A DNA stretch of 63,817 nucleotides from Bacteroidota bacterium (GTDB lineage: Bacteria; Bacteroidota; Bacteroidia; B-17B0; Aurantibacillaceae), in NCBI GenBank assembly GCA_021155905.1, contig JAJNBG010000024.1, positions 1 to 63,817 on the forward strand, in the 5' to 3' direction. The notes under the pieces are model-generated. The model saw nothing but the letters and a program-made list of their open reading frames with translations. It was not told the origin of the DNA and did no database searches. The position numbers and the translations under genes were made by a program. Positions 47,988 through 56,760 of this stretch are shown here, piece after piece (the stretch's first letter is position 1; the number at the start of each line of letters is the position of its first letter).

Positions 47988-49220
47988 CTATTTCTTCTTT
48001 TTCTTTTTTCCTTTATAAACCTGATCTTCCTTCTCGGCGTCGGCAATTAATTTTTTCCAGTTATCATTCACATCTTCGGTTAATGCAAGTGTTTCTGAAT
48101 AATCTCCTTTGTTTACTTCAAGCACCGTGATCTTTTTATCCATGAAACTTTCGATCTCCTCCAACACGGGTTTTTCTTCCGGACTGCAAAAAGACACCGC
48201 TACACCTTTGTTGTTTCCACGGCCGGTACGCCCTACCCGATGCACGTAATTTTCGGCTACATCCGGCAGGTCATAATTCACCACATAATCCACGTTGGCA
48301 ATATCCACACCGCGGGCACTAATGTCAGTGGCGATCAATAATTTAAAATCCCCATTCTTATAGCCATTCATCACTTCCATCCGGCTATCCTGATCTTTGC
48401 CACCATGCATGGTCTGGCTTTTGATCCCCACACGGTTCATGGCCTCAAACACCCGCTCTGCTCTCACTTTGGTTCTTACAAAAACCAAAATCCTGCTTTC
48501 CGGATTTTCATTCACGATACGTTCCAAGAAGAAACGTTTATCATCCATGCTCACGAACATCACGGAGTGTGTTACATTTTTGGAAACAGGATCTTTGGGA
48601 GAAATCTGTATACGGATCGCATTACGAACCAGTGAATACGCCAGTTTCTTGATCTTCTCATTAATCGTTGCTGAAAAGAAAAGTGTCTGACGATGTCTCG
48701 GTAAATATTTAATTAAATCTTCAATGTCTTTATAAAAACCAAGATCAAGCATTAAATCCGCTTCATCCAGCACCAAAACTTTAATGTCTCTTAATTTCAA
48801 ATGTCCCTGGTTTACCAAATCAAAGACACGGCCGGGAGTAGCAATCACGATATCCACGCCATCACGTAATCGCGCAATCTGAGGATCCTGGTCCACACCA
48901 CCAAATATGCCTAGTGTTTGAATATCTGTATACTTCCCGAGTTTATCAAACACCTCGGTGATCTGAATGGCTAATTCATGGGTCGGCACCATCACAATGG
49001 CCTGAACACCATGGCCGGGCCCGGCTTTTTCAATTAAATGTATAATCGGAATGGCAAAGGCAGCCGTTTTACCGGTACCTGTTTGTGCAATGGCCAATAC
49101 GTCTTCTCCATTTAAAATATTCGGGATGGCTTTAAACTGAATATCAGTTGGCCGCTTAAAACCCAGCTCATTCAGGCTTTGTTTAAGTTCAGGAATTATA
49201 TGGTATTCTTCAAATTTCAT
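47988..49220 (-). CDS. DEAD-box ATP-dependent RNA helicase
   Basis: About 410 residues from ATG 49218-49220; the TTG three codons upstream is less likely. All helicase motifs are present: Q-motif (FKRPTDIQ), AQTGTGKTAAF, PTHELAIQ, TPGR, VLDEADLMLD, SAT, then ILVFVRTK, LLIATDISARGVDI and HRVGRTGR. A lysine-rich tail (YKGKKKKKK) suits RNA contact. It probably remodels rRNA or mRNA, as RhlE-type enzymes do; cold or assembly roles are likely but unproven. Confidence 0.93.
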   Translation of the reverse strand: MKFEEYHIIPELKQSLNELGFKRPTDIQFKAIPNILNGEDVLAIAQTGTGKTAAFAIPIIHLIEKAGPGHGVQAIVMVPTHELAIQITEVFDKLGKYTDIQTLGIFGGVDQDPQIARLRDGVDIVIATPGRVFDLVNQGHLKLRDIKVLVLDEADLMLDLGFYKDIEDLIKYLPRHRQTLFFSATINEKIKKLAYSLVRNAIRIQISPKDPVSKNVTHSVMFVSMDDKRFFLERIVNENPESRILVFVRTKVRAERVFEAMNRVGIKSQTMHGGKDQDSRMEVMNGYKNGDFKLLIATDISARGVDIANVDYVVNYDLPDVAENYVHRVGRTGRGNNKGVAVSFCSPEEKPVLEEIESFMDKKITVLEVNKGDYSETLALTEDVNDNWKKLIADAEKEDQVYKGKKKKKK

Positions 49221-49276
49221 GTCTTGCAATAAAGCATAAAGATAGCAGAATTAAAGCAGCTATCCATGCACTTCAT

Positions 49277-49540
49277 CTAATTGATCCGGTCCAGGTAAAA
49301 CAATAAAAGCTTATACAAAGTATCATATTCCCTGGTAAACGAAGGAGTGTTATAGTCGCCGGGGTTGCCGTAAGACAGGCTTTCGAAACCAATCAGCAAA
49401 TGTTTAAAATTGTCCGGATTCATTTTTTCCAGGAACAATTCCCTGTTTCCATCCAACAAGCGATGTATGTCCAGCGCTGATTTATGCGCAGACGCATTTT
49501 TGTAATTTTTTATTTCGTCAATTAAATCTTTCAAAACCAT
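49277..49540 (-). CDS. Small protein of unknown function
   Basis: An 87-residue acidic/helical protein (DLIDEIKNYKNASAHKSALD, LFLEKMNPDNFKHLLIGFES, YDTLYKLLLFYLDRIN). No signal or metal motif. It sits 57 nt upstream of the helicase gene on the same strand, and could be cotranscribed with it. I do not recognise a family. Confidence 0.55.
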   Translation of the reverse strand: MVLKDLIDEIKNYKNASAHKSALDIHRLLDGNRELFLEKMNPDNFKHLLIGFESLSYGNPGDYNTPSFTREYDTLYKLLLFYLDRIN

Positions 49541-49569
49541 ATGTAAACATACTAAAAGTAAAATAGATG

Positions 49570-49600
49570 TTTGCTATAAAATTCAAAGCTTGTATATTTA
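49570..49600 (+). promoter_or_regulatory. Promoter of ridA
   Basis: TTTG at 49570-49573 and TATATTTA at 49593-49600, 19 nt apart, match the phylum consensus TTTG-N17-19-TAnnTTTG except for the last base. The box ends 25 nt before the ridA ATG. Confidence 0.5.
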
Positions 49601-49625
49601 TTGAATCAATCATTAATTACCTCTT

Positions 49626-50012
49626 ATGAAAAAAGTAATCGTTTCAGAAAATGCTCCTAAACCAATAGGACCTTATAGTCATGCCAATATGGTTCCTGCC
49701 TCAGGCAATTTCTTATTTGTATCAGGACAGGTGGCAAAAGATGCCAAAACAGGAGAATTAATCTTAGGCGACATCAAAAGTGAAACAAAAAAAGTCATGG
49801 AAAATGTTTCCGCAATTTTAGCGGATGCGGGAATGGATTTGACGCATGTTGTCAAAGCCACCATTTTTATGAAAGACATGAATAATTTCGGAGCGATGAA
49901 TGAAATGTATGGTTCCTTTTTTAGCGGCAATTATCCTGCCCGTGAAACTGTTCAGGTGTCTAGATTACCATTGGATGTGAACGTGGAGATTTCTGTGATT
50001 GCGATGAAGTAA
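49626..50012 (+). CDS. ridA: RidA family enamine/imine deaminase
   Basis: A 128-residue trimeric YjgF/RidA protein that hydrolyses reactive 2-aminoacrylate and related enamines made by PLP enzymes. It shows APKPIGPYSHANM, FVSGQVAKDAKTGEL, the VKATIFMKDMNNF stretch, YPARETVQVSRLPLDVNVE with the key arginine, and VEISVIAM. Typical length. It has its own promoter and is monocistronic. Confidence 0.93.
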   Translation: MKKVIVSENAPKPIGPYSHANMVPASGNFLFVSGQVAKDAKTGELILGDIKSETKKVMENVSAILADAGMDLTHVVKATIFMKDMNNFGAMNEMYGSFFSGNYPARETVQVSRLPLDVNVEISVIAMK

Positions 50013-50038
50013 TTTATAAAGTATTTTTATTATTATTT

Positions 50039-50129
50039 GGGCGTTACCCTCCTTTGGTCGGGTCAGGCTTTCCGCTCCAGTCTTTTGTTCGTGCCTCACA
50101 AAAGGATTTCCGCTGCAATCCTTAACGCG
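50039..50129. repeat. GGGCGTT...AACGCG dispersed repeat, copy 3
   Basis: It starts GGGCGTTACCCTCC, contains GGGTCAGGCTTTCCGCTCCA, TCTTTTG and CAAAAGGATTTCCGC, and ends CAATCCTTAACGCG. The GCGTT/AACGC ends and the central hairpin match copies at 29217-29297 and 47745-47831. Confidence 0.8.
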
Positions 50130-50164
50130 AAGATATTTACAAATGTTAATCTTCGTCCTTTAAC

Positions 50165-50194
50165 TTTTTTCCTTCCAAAATTATTCTAAATTTG
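50165..50194 (+). promoter_or_regulatory. Promoter of the exported barrel-like protein
   Basis: A perfect TAnnTTTG box (TAAATTTG, 50187-50194) with TTTT at 50165-50168, 18 nt upstream. It is 22 nt before the ATG at 50217. Confidence 0.45.
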
Positions 50195-50216
50195 GTTTAA
50201 CCAAAACCATTTTCAC

Positions 50217-50885
50217 ATGAAAAAGATCTTTACCAATTCTCTTTCAATTATTATTTTATTGATCAGCTTTACTAATTCTGCCAATGCACAGGCCTATCGA
50301 AAAGGCACATTAACTATCAGTATTTCTGAAGGTTCTACCCTTGCCAATTATGCAACAGATGATATCAGCGGGCCAAAACCTGTTCCCATTTATAACGAAG
50401 TAATGCCGGGCCTGAGAGATCCATTAGTGATTCAATATGGCGTTTCCAAGCGCTGGAGCATTGGCTTAAGTTCGGGTAATGATATTTTCACGGTGAATCC
50501 CTCAAAATTTTACGGCTTTTCTACCAGCGATCAAAAGGTAAAAGTGACAACCTCGGAATTGACTTTTGATGTCAACTACCATGTCTTTGTCAATAAACGA
50601 TTGGACCTTTCGGTATTTGCCTCCACCGGTTTATTCTCTATTAAGATGAAAGGAAACGACGGTGATAATTTTTACAATCACGAATCTAACGGAACCATTG
50701 TACGATACGGTACCAAAGCACATTACTATTTTTGGAAACGTCTGGGTGCTGTAGGTATGATCAGTTCCTACCTTGCCAATTCTTCACCAAAGGATGTGAA
50801 GGGAAATAACGAAGCAAAAACCTACTCTACCAGAATTAACGGAGTAGCGATTGAAGCCGGTTTCTGTTACCGGATATTAAGATAA
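50217..50885 (+). CDS. Exported protein, possible outer-membrane barrel
   Basis: A 222-residue protein with a signal peptide (IIILLISFTNSANAQA, cleavage near 25). The mature part is rich in alternating polar/aromatic strands (RWSIGLSSGNDIF, LDLSVFASTGLFSIKM, KRLGAVGMISSYL) and ends AIEAGFCYRILR, like a small 8-strand barrel. No catalytic motif is seen and no family is recognised. Confidence 0.7.
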   Translation: MKKIFTNSLSIIILLISFTNSANAQAYRKGTLTISISEGSTLANYATDDISGPKPVPIYNEVMPGLRDPLVIQYGVSKRWSIGLSSGNDIFTVNPSKFYGFSTSDQKVKVTTSELTFDVNYHVFVNKRLDLSVFASTGLFSIKMKGNDGDNFYNHESNGTIVRYGTKAHYYFWKRLGAVGMISSYLANSSPKDVKGNNEAKTYSTRINGVAIEAGFCYRILR

Positions 50886-50888
50886 AAA

Positions 50889-52934
50889 CTAGATCTTTTC
50901 TTTAATTAATCCCGATCTTCTCAATAAGGCTTTCGGATCAGCTTCACGGCCCCTGAAACGCTGGTACAGAATAGAAGGGTGTTCACTGCCGCCGGCAGAT
51001 AATACATGCTTATAAAAAGCATCTGCTACTTCTTTATGAAATATACCATCTTCTTTAAATGCTTCAAACGCATCCGCGTCAATAACTTCCGCCCATTTAT
51101 AAGAGTAGTAACCGGCTGAATACCCGCCCGGGAAAATATGAGAGAACGAACAGGATGTACAGGTTTCCGGAACAGATGGCATCAGATCAGTTTTAGCCGT
51201 CACACTCATTTCAAATTCCTTCACGTTCGCGATATCTTTTGGATCCTGGCTATGCCAGGCTAAATCTAATTGCGCTAAACCGATCTGACGAATGGTGGCC
51301 AGACCACTTTGAAAATTGGAGGAGTCAATAATCTTTTGAATATAATCTTCCGGGATCGTTTCACCGGTTTCGTAATGTCTTGCAAACAAATCAAGGCATT
51401 CCTTTTCATAACACCAGTTCTCCAGAATTTGGGAAGGCAACTCTACAAAATCCCAGTACACGCTTGTCCCTGACAGACTACTGTAATGTCCGTTAGCACA
51501 CATGCCATGCAAGGCATGACCGAATTCATGAAACAAGGTTGTTACTTCATTAAAACTCAAGAGCGATGGCTTGCTCTCCGTTGGCTTAGTAAAATTACAA
51601 ACGATGGACACATGTGGACGGATATTTTTTCCATTCACTATTTTCTGGTTAACAAAAGAAGTCATCCACGCACCCTGGCGCTTACCTGCCCTTGGAAAAA
51701 AATCAGCATAGAAAACCGCTAAAAATTCTCCATTGGTATCTCTCACTTCGTAAGTTGTTACATCCTTGTGATACAATGGAATATCATTACGTTGAATAAA
51801 AGTCAATCCGTATAAACGACGTGCCGTTTCAAAAACACCGGCGATAACATTCTCCAGTTTAAAATAAGGTCTTAGCAACTCGTCATCAATGGCAAACTTT
51901 TCTTTCTTTAATTTTTCCGCATAATACGGCACATCCCATTTTTTAAGGTCTGAAGGACCGCCAATCGACTTGCTATATGTTTTTAATTCTTCCAGCTCCT
52001 CTTTTGCAAAAGGAAGAGAGTTATCCAGCAAATTATTTAAAAACGAAAATACTTTTTCAGGAGACTCCGCCATACGCTCTTCAAGAACAAAATCGGCGTG
52101 TGATTTATAACCCAGCAAAACCGCGCGTTCATGTCTTAATATGGCAATACGTTTTAAAACATCCTGGTTATCGTGTTCATTGTTTTTGAATGCTTTCGAA
52201 CCATAAGCCTTGAACATCTGTTCTTTTAAATCTCTCTTTTCCGAATAGGTCACAAACGGCCCGTAGCTCGGGTAATCCAGGGTGAATATCCAGGCATTCT
52301 CTTTGCCTTTTTCCTTAGCGGTCATCTTTGCTGCTTCAACCGTTCCTTCGGGCAGGCCTGCAAGTTCAACAGGATCTGTAATAACCAATTCAAAAGCATT
52401 ACTTTCCGCCAGTACATTTTCACTATAGGTAAGTGACAATTGTGACTTTTCTTTATCCAGTGCTCTTAATCTTTCTTTTTGGGAATCATTTAATTTAGAG
52501 CCATTCCTTACAAAACCTTTATATGTTTTATCCAATAAAGTACTTTGTTCAGGATTCAAGGTCAAGCCGCTCCTGTTATTATACACCTGCTCTACTTTTT
52601 TAAATAGCTCCAGGTTCAGCATGATGTCGTTGGAAAAATCACTAAGCTTTGGTGAGATCTCTTTCGCCAGGGCCTGCATTTCTTTGGAGGTTTCTGCCAG
52701 ATTGAGATTGGAAAAGGTCATGCTGACCACCTCCATTAAAGGACCAACTCTTTCAAGTGCTTCTATCGTATTGGAAAAGGTCGGTGTTTCCTTGTTGCCT
52801 ACAATCGCATCAATTTCTTCCAATCCTTGTTTAATACCCTCATCCAGGGCCGGCAAGTAGTGTTCTACTTTTATCCGGTCAAACGGAATAGTATTAAAAG
52901 GTGTATTAAACTCTGAAAAGAAAGGATTCTCCAT
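50889..52934 (-). CDS. M3 family oligopeptidase (Dcp/PrlC-like)
   Basis: A 681-residue zinc peptidase with the motif LFHEFGHALHGM, the upstream RAGKRQGAWMTSF and the downstream ENWCYEKECL and FPGGYSAGYYSYKWAEVIDADAF typical of the M3A group. Length matches Dcp and oligopeptidase A. There is no signal peptide, so it should degrade short peptides in the cytoplasm. It is convergent with the barrel-like protein gene, 3 nt away. Confidence 0.92.
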   Translation of the reverse strand: MENPFFSEFNTPFNTIPFDRIKVEHYLPALDEGIKQGLEEIDAIVGNKETPTFSNTIEALERVGPLMEVVSMTFSNLNLAETSKEMQALAKEISPKLSDFSNDIMLNLELFKKVEQVYNNRSGLTLNPEQSTLLDKTYKGFVRNGSKLNDSQKERLRALDKEKSQLSLTYSENVLAESNAFELVITDPVELAGLPEGTVEAAKMTAKEKGKENAWIFTLDYPSYGPFVTYSEKRDLKEQMFKAYGSKAFKNNEHDNQDVLKRIAILRHERAVLLGYKSHADFVLEERMAESPEKVFSFLNNLLDNSLPFAKEELEELKTYSKSIGGPSDLKKWDVPYYAEKLKKEKFAIDDELLRPYFKLENVIAGVFETARRLYGLTFIQRNDIPLYHKDVTTYEVRDTNGEFLAVFYADFFPRAGKRQGAWMTSFVNQKIVNGKNIRPHVSIVCNFTKPTESKPSLLSFNEVTTLFHEFGHALHGMCANGHYSSLSGTSVYWDFVELPSQILENWCYEKECLDLFARHYETGETIPEDYIQKIIDSSNFQSGLATIRQIGLAQLDLAWHSQDPKDIANVKEFEMSVTAKTDLMPSVPETCTSCSFSHIFPGGYSAGYYSYKWAEVIDADAFEAFKEDGIFHKEVADAFYKHVLSAGGSEHPSILYQRFRGREADPKALLRRSGLIKEKI

Positions 52935-53158
52935 AAATTTTGTATGTGTAGTTGGACATTAAAATGCCATTCAAATATACTATGGTTTAATGAACGATCA
53001 TCGAAAAAAAATTTCTAATTTGATTATAAATAAGTTCATAAATAGGGTTCCTATTGTAACAAAAAAATTATTCTTAAATATCAACCCGAGACCCGGGCGG
53101 CATAAATTAAGTACGCTTAAAGCCTTGTAAAATAAATGCAAATGTTTACATTTATTAG

Positions 53159-55456
53159 ATGTACCATTTAATCAACATCAGACATATTGTACGACGGCTG
53201 TTTCTGCTTTTGGTTTTCCTATTTGATTCTTTTGGATTGAAAGCCCAGAGCGCAGTTACCGATTCATTGACTCTTCTTTTTGAAACGGCAAAAGCCGATA
53301 CCACAAAAGCTTATTTATTGCAGGACCTGGGAATGAGTGTTTACTTAAGTGATCCCAATAAAGCCATGAGTTATTGGCAACAAAATGTTGCTTTTATAGA
53401 TGGTGTTATTGAGAAGGCGGATAGTATATCTTTCAAAAGCCTTTCGCAAACCAAAGCCTATTCGCTCGGTTCCATTGCGTATATCAATCAGACATTAGGA
53501 AAAATTGATGAAGCGATTGCCAATAACAATGAGGCCTATTTAACGATGGAGAAATTAGCCGATAAAAGCGGTATGGCTGAGATCCTGAATAATATTGGTA
53601 TCATTTATATGAACCGTGGTGATCTGGAACTTTCAAAAGCCACTTATATCAAGTGTACCAGGTTGTTTAATGAAGCAAAGAACTACCAGGGGCTCGGAAT
53701 GGCCTCACAAAACCTGGCACTAATTTACAAAAACCAGGGAAAGATCGCCCAGGCCATTATCTTCTATAATTTATCCATGCGCATCAGGGATGCTATTAAA
53801 GACAGCGTTGGACTGGGACATTCCTATTACGAACTGGCCATCATTTACCGTTTGCAGAATGAACCGGAAAAAGCAAAAGAATATTTTAAAAGGAGCATAG
53901 AAATCCGTCGCCGTGTTTCTGACCTGGAAGGACTCGGAAATAGTCTGAATGAATTAGGGGCACTATTGCTGAGCGAAAAAAAATATAACGAAGCCAAACA
54001 ATTGTTTGATGAAAGCATCGGTTATTTAAATAAAATCAATGCCCTTGGTGGCTTATCGTTTGCTTATTCAAATTTAGGCACCTTAAGTCTTGATTTAAAC
54101 AAACCCGATTCTGCGATATTCTATTTTTCAAAAGCTCTTGATCTGAGGATTCAGAATCAGGATGAAAAGGGTCGATCCTTATCTCTTTACCTGCTGGGAA
54201 AAACCTGGCTGATCAAAAACAATTTACAAAAAAGCGAAGAGCTTGGGCTGCAAAGCTTTGAATTGGCGAACAAATTCGGCTTTATGGAAACCAAACAAAA
54301 ATCAGCAGAATTGCTAAGTACGGTATATGAAAGAAAAGGAGACTTCGCAAAAGCCTTCCAATATCATAAGGTGTTCAAGCAATATTCTGATAGCCTCTTC
54401 AACAAAAATACACAGAAGAAAGCCCTCACACAACAAATGAGTTTTGAGTTTGACAAGAAACAATCAATTGAAAAATTAGAACAGGAAAAACGTAATGCTA
54501 TCACTAAAGAAGAACTAAAACAGCAAAAACAGCAACGCAATTATTTTATTGCCGGGTTTATCCTGGTGATTCTGCTGGCCTTGTTTATTTACCGCGGCTA
54601 CAGGCAAAAACAAAAAGCCAACCTTGAGCTTGACGCTAAAAATATACTCATTCAACACCAGAAAGAAATAGTTTTAGAAAAACAAAAAGAGATTGTTGAC
54701 AGCATTAATTATGCACAACGTATCCAGAGGGCTTTATTGGCAAACGAAACCTTATTGAGTACTAATTTACCAGAGCATTTCATATTTTTCCAGCCAAAAG
54801 ATATTGTGAGTGGTGATTTTTATTGGGCTGCTAAAACTGTCAGTTCTAGTGGAGCCGAGAACTTCATTTTATGCACTGCGGATAGCACCGGCCATGGTGT
54901 TCCCGGGGCCATCATGAGCATGTTGAATATTTCGGGATTGGTTGAAGCAGTGGACGGACAAAAAATATCAGAACCAAAAGATATTTTAAATTATACGCGC
55001 GATAAAATCATTAAGCATTTGTCAAATGATTTAGGTTCTGAAGGTGGAAAAGACGGCATGGATTGCAGCTTAATAAGCTTCGATCTAAAAAACCGGATAT
55101 TTACTTATGCAGCTGCCAATAATCCAATTTGGGTCGTCAGAGATAATCAATTAACAGAATTAAAACCTGATAAAATGCCTGTTGGAAAACACGACAAAGA
55201 CTATCTTTCATTTACACAACATACCTTTGAACTCAGGCCCGGCGACTGTGTCTACACTTTAACGGATGGTTTCCCTGATCAGTTTGGTGGTTTAAAAGGA
55301 AAAAAGTTTCTATACAAAACTTTAAAGGAACTGTTATTAAGCATCAATCACATGTCAATGCATGAACAGCAACAGGCAATTCAGTCCGCATTTACAAACT
55401 GGAAAGGTGACCTGGAACAGGTAGATGATGTGCTGGTAATTGGAATCAGGGTTTAA
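53159..55456 (+). CDS. TPR sensor with SpoIIE/PP2C serine phosphatase domain
   Basis: A 765-residue membrane protein: signal/anchor (FLLLVFLFDSFGLKAQ), about eight TPRs in the periplasmic part (GRAMMAR such as AEILNNIGIIYMNRGDLELS is one of them: ILNNIGIIYMNRGDLELSKA), one membrane helix (YFIAGFILVILLALFIY near 465-481), a coiled coil (QKEIVLEKQKEIVDSINYAQ) and a SpoIIE-type PP2C domain with SGDFYW, TADSTGHGVPGAIMSML, KDGMDCSLISF and TDGFPDQFGG metal-site aspartates. Such proteins turn an envelope signal into dephosphorylation of an anti-sigma antagonist. A SiaC-like possible target is encoded at 45008-45394. Confidence 0.9.
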   Translation: MYHLINIRHIVRRLFLLLVFLFDSFGLKAQSAVTDSLTLLFETAKADTTKAYLLQDLGMSVYLSDPNKAMSYWQQNVAFIDGVIEKADSISFKSLSQTKAYSLGSIAYINQTLGKIDEAIANNNEAYLTMEKLADKSGMAEILNNIGIIYMNRGDLELSKATYIKCTRLFNEAKNYQGLGMASQNLALIYKNQGKIAQAIIFYNLSMRIRDAIKDSVGLGHSYYELAIIYRLQNEPEKAKEYFKRSIEIRRRVSDLEGLGNSLNELGALLLSEKKYNEAKQLFDESIGYLNKINALGGLSFAYSNLGTLSLDLNKPDSAIFYFSKALDLRIQNQDEKGRSLSLYLLGKTWLIKNNLQKSEELGLQSFELANKFGFMETKQKSAELLSTVYERKGDFAKAFQYHKVFKQYSDSLFNKNTQKKALTQQMSFEFDKKQSIEKLEQEKRNAITKEELKQQKQQRNYFIAGFILVILLALFIYRGYRQKQKANLELDAKNILIQHQKEIVLEKQKEIVDSINYAQRIQRALLANETLLSTNLPEHFIFFQPKDIVSGDFYWAAKTVSSSGAENFILCTADSTGHGVPGAIMSMLNISGLVEAVDGQKISEPKDILNYTRDKIIKHLSNDLGSEGGKDGMDCSLISFDLKNRIFTYAAANNPIWVVRDNQLTELKPDKMPVGKHDKDYLSFTQHTFELRPGDCVYTLTDGFPDQFGGLKGKKFLYKTLKELLLSINHMSMHEQQQAIQSAFTNWKGDLEQVDDVLVIGIRV

Positions 55457-55465
55457 GAAAATTTC

Positions 55466-55936
55466 TTAAACCACCATTGCCGTTTTACTTACATTCCTGT
55501 ATAAGAAAGAAGTATAGATATGTCTGCGCGCAAAACGTCCCTGTGAATCAGCATTTACTAATTTAACGTAGGTATTTTCTGGCACTCCAAAATATTCATA
55601 ACCGCTACCATCCTGAAAATCGATGCGCAAACGTTTACCGGTGTATGTAATATCAGCTATCTGTGAATTAGCGGTTGTATTATTATAATCTGCTAAAGTA
55701 GCTTCAATGGTTTCAGGAGCAATGCTTACTAAGAAATGATAAGCCTCAATGATTTTTTTGCTTTTTTCTTCCACTTCCAGTTTTAATTCTTCATTATCCT
55801 GGATTTTATCCGGATGAAATTCTTTCATAAAATTGCGGTAAAGGCTTTTTAACTCACTTAAGGTCACAGCCTTATCCACTCCCATTAATTTTCTGTATTC
55901 AACGATCTTTCTCATTTTACTTCTCTGTTCAGGCAT
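55466..55936 (-). CDS. J-domain protein fused to a KTSC domain
   Basis: A 156-residue protein. Residues 14-70 form a J-domain with the HPD motif in FMKEFHPDKI, so it should stimulate an Hsp70 (DnaK). Residues 90-150 form a KTSC domain (IADITYTGKRLRIDFQDGS, YEYFGVPENTYVKLVNADS, GRFARRHI), a small fold with unclear binding role. The fusion may direct DnaK to a particular RNA or protein target. It is convergent with the phosphatase gene, 9 nt apart. Confidence 0.85.
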   Translation of the reverse strand: MPEQRSKMRKIVEYRKLMGVDKAVTLSELKSLYRNFMKEFHPDKIQDNEELKLEVEEKSKKIIEAYHFLVSIAPETIEATLADYNNTTANSQIADITYTGKRLRIDFQDGSGYEYFGVPENTYVKLVNADSQGRFARRHIYTSFLYRNVSKTAMVV

Positions 55937-56101
55937 AACGAAACTATTAACCTGTTATTTCCCGGCAAAGATAGGCTAAAAACCAGCAGAAAAAACATGC
56001 AAACTCCTGTATTCGACTAATTTCAGGCACTTAACATTTTTTAAATCCGGTCTTTTAGGCATATGCCGTAACTTTAGTACAGTTAAAATCATTATACGAT
56101 C

Positions 56102-56617
56102 ATGAAAATCATAAATTCCCTCATCCTACTTTTTCTGGCGCTCTCATTTACTTCTTTTGATAAGCCATTTATTGCAAAACCTTTAAATACTGTTCAGGCG
56201 ACAGACAGTATTCCTGAAATAAACCGGCAGATTGTTGCTTATGCAAAAACGAAAATCAAAAAAAAAGTTGGTAGAGGCGAATGCTGGGACTTTGCAGCGG
56301 AAGCTTTACAAACTGCAAATGCCAAATGGGATATGAACTATAAATTTGGAAAAGAGATCGATTATAAAAAAGAACAGGTTTTTCCCGGCGACATTATCCA
56401 GTTAGAAGGCGTAATCCTGAATTATGAAATCAACGGGATGAAATACACCGAAAAAATGATGCATCATACTGCCATTATTTACGAAGTGAACGCTCAGAAC
56501 AGTTTTATGATTGCCCATCAGAACAACGGCTTTTCAGGAAGAAAAGTGGGGGTTAGTTCGCTGGATCTGGCGACTTTAACTAAAGGAAAGTTTACGATCT
56601 ACAGGCCGGAGAAATAG
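56102..56617 (+). CDS. Exported cysteine-proteinase-fold protein (BBC1/AIM3-like)
   Basis: A 171-residue protein with an N-terminal signal (LILLFLALSFTSF). The domain has RGECWDFAAEAL with a possible nucleophilic cysteine and MMHHTAIIYEV with a histidine, in an NlpC/CHAP-like order, and VFPGDIIQLEGV between them. This matches the BBC1/AIM3 cysteine-proteinase-like fold seen in fungi and in bacteria. Whether it is active on peptidoglycan or other substrates is unknown. Confidence 0.65.
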   Translation: MKIINSLILLFLALSFTSFDKPFIAKPLNTVQATDSIPEINRQIVAYAKTKIKKKVGRGECWDFAAEALQTANAKWDMNYKFGKEIDYKKEQVFPGDIIQLEGVILNYEINGMKYTEKMMHHTAIIYEVNAQNSFMIAHQNNGFSGRKVGVSSLDLATLTKGKFTIYRPEK

Positions 56618-56650
56618 AATAACAATTTATTCAATCCTGAATTTAAGACA

Positions 56651-56756
56651 ATTCCTCCTTTGAAAGAGGTGGCCGCAGGCCGGAGGATGTCAAATACGAT
56701 ATAGAAAAACTAGAACAACATCTCCCGCCCTTCGGGCACCCTCTTCAAGAGGGAAT
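56651..56756. repeat. DUF559-linked arm pair without gene, opposite orientation
   Basis: An alpha arm (56651-56690, TTCCTCCTTTGAAAGAGG and GGCCGCAGGCCGGAGGATGT) and a beta arm (56717-56756, CATCTCCCGCCCTTCGGGC and CCTCTTCAAGAGGG) face each other with 26 nt between. It lies 5 nt from the stop codon of the MMPL gene. The order of arms is the reverse of that at 29495-29627. Confidence 0.88.
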
Positions 56757-56760
56757 AAAA

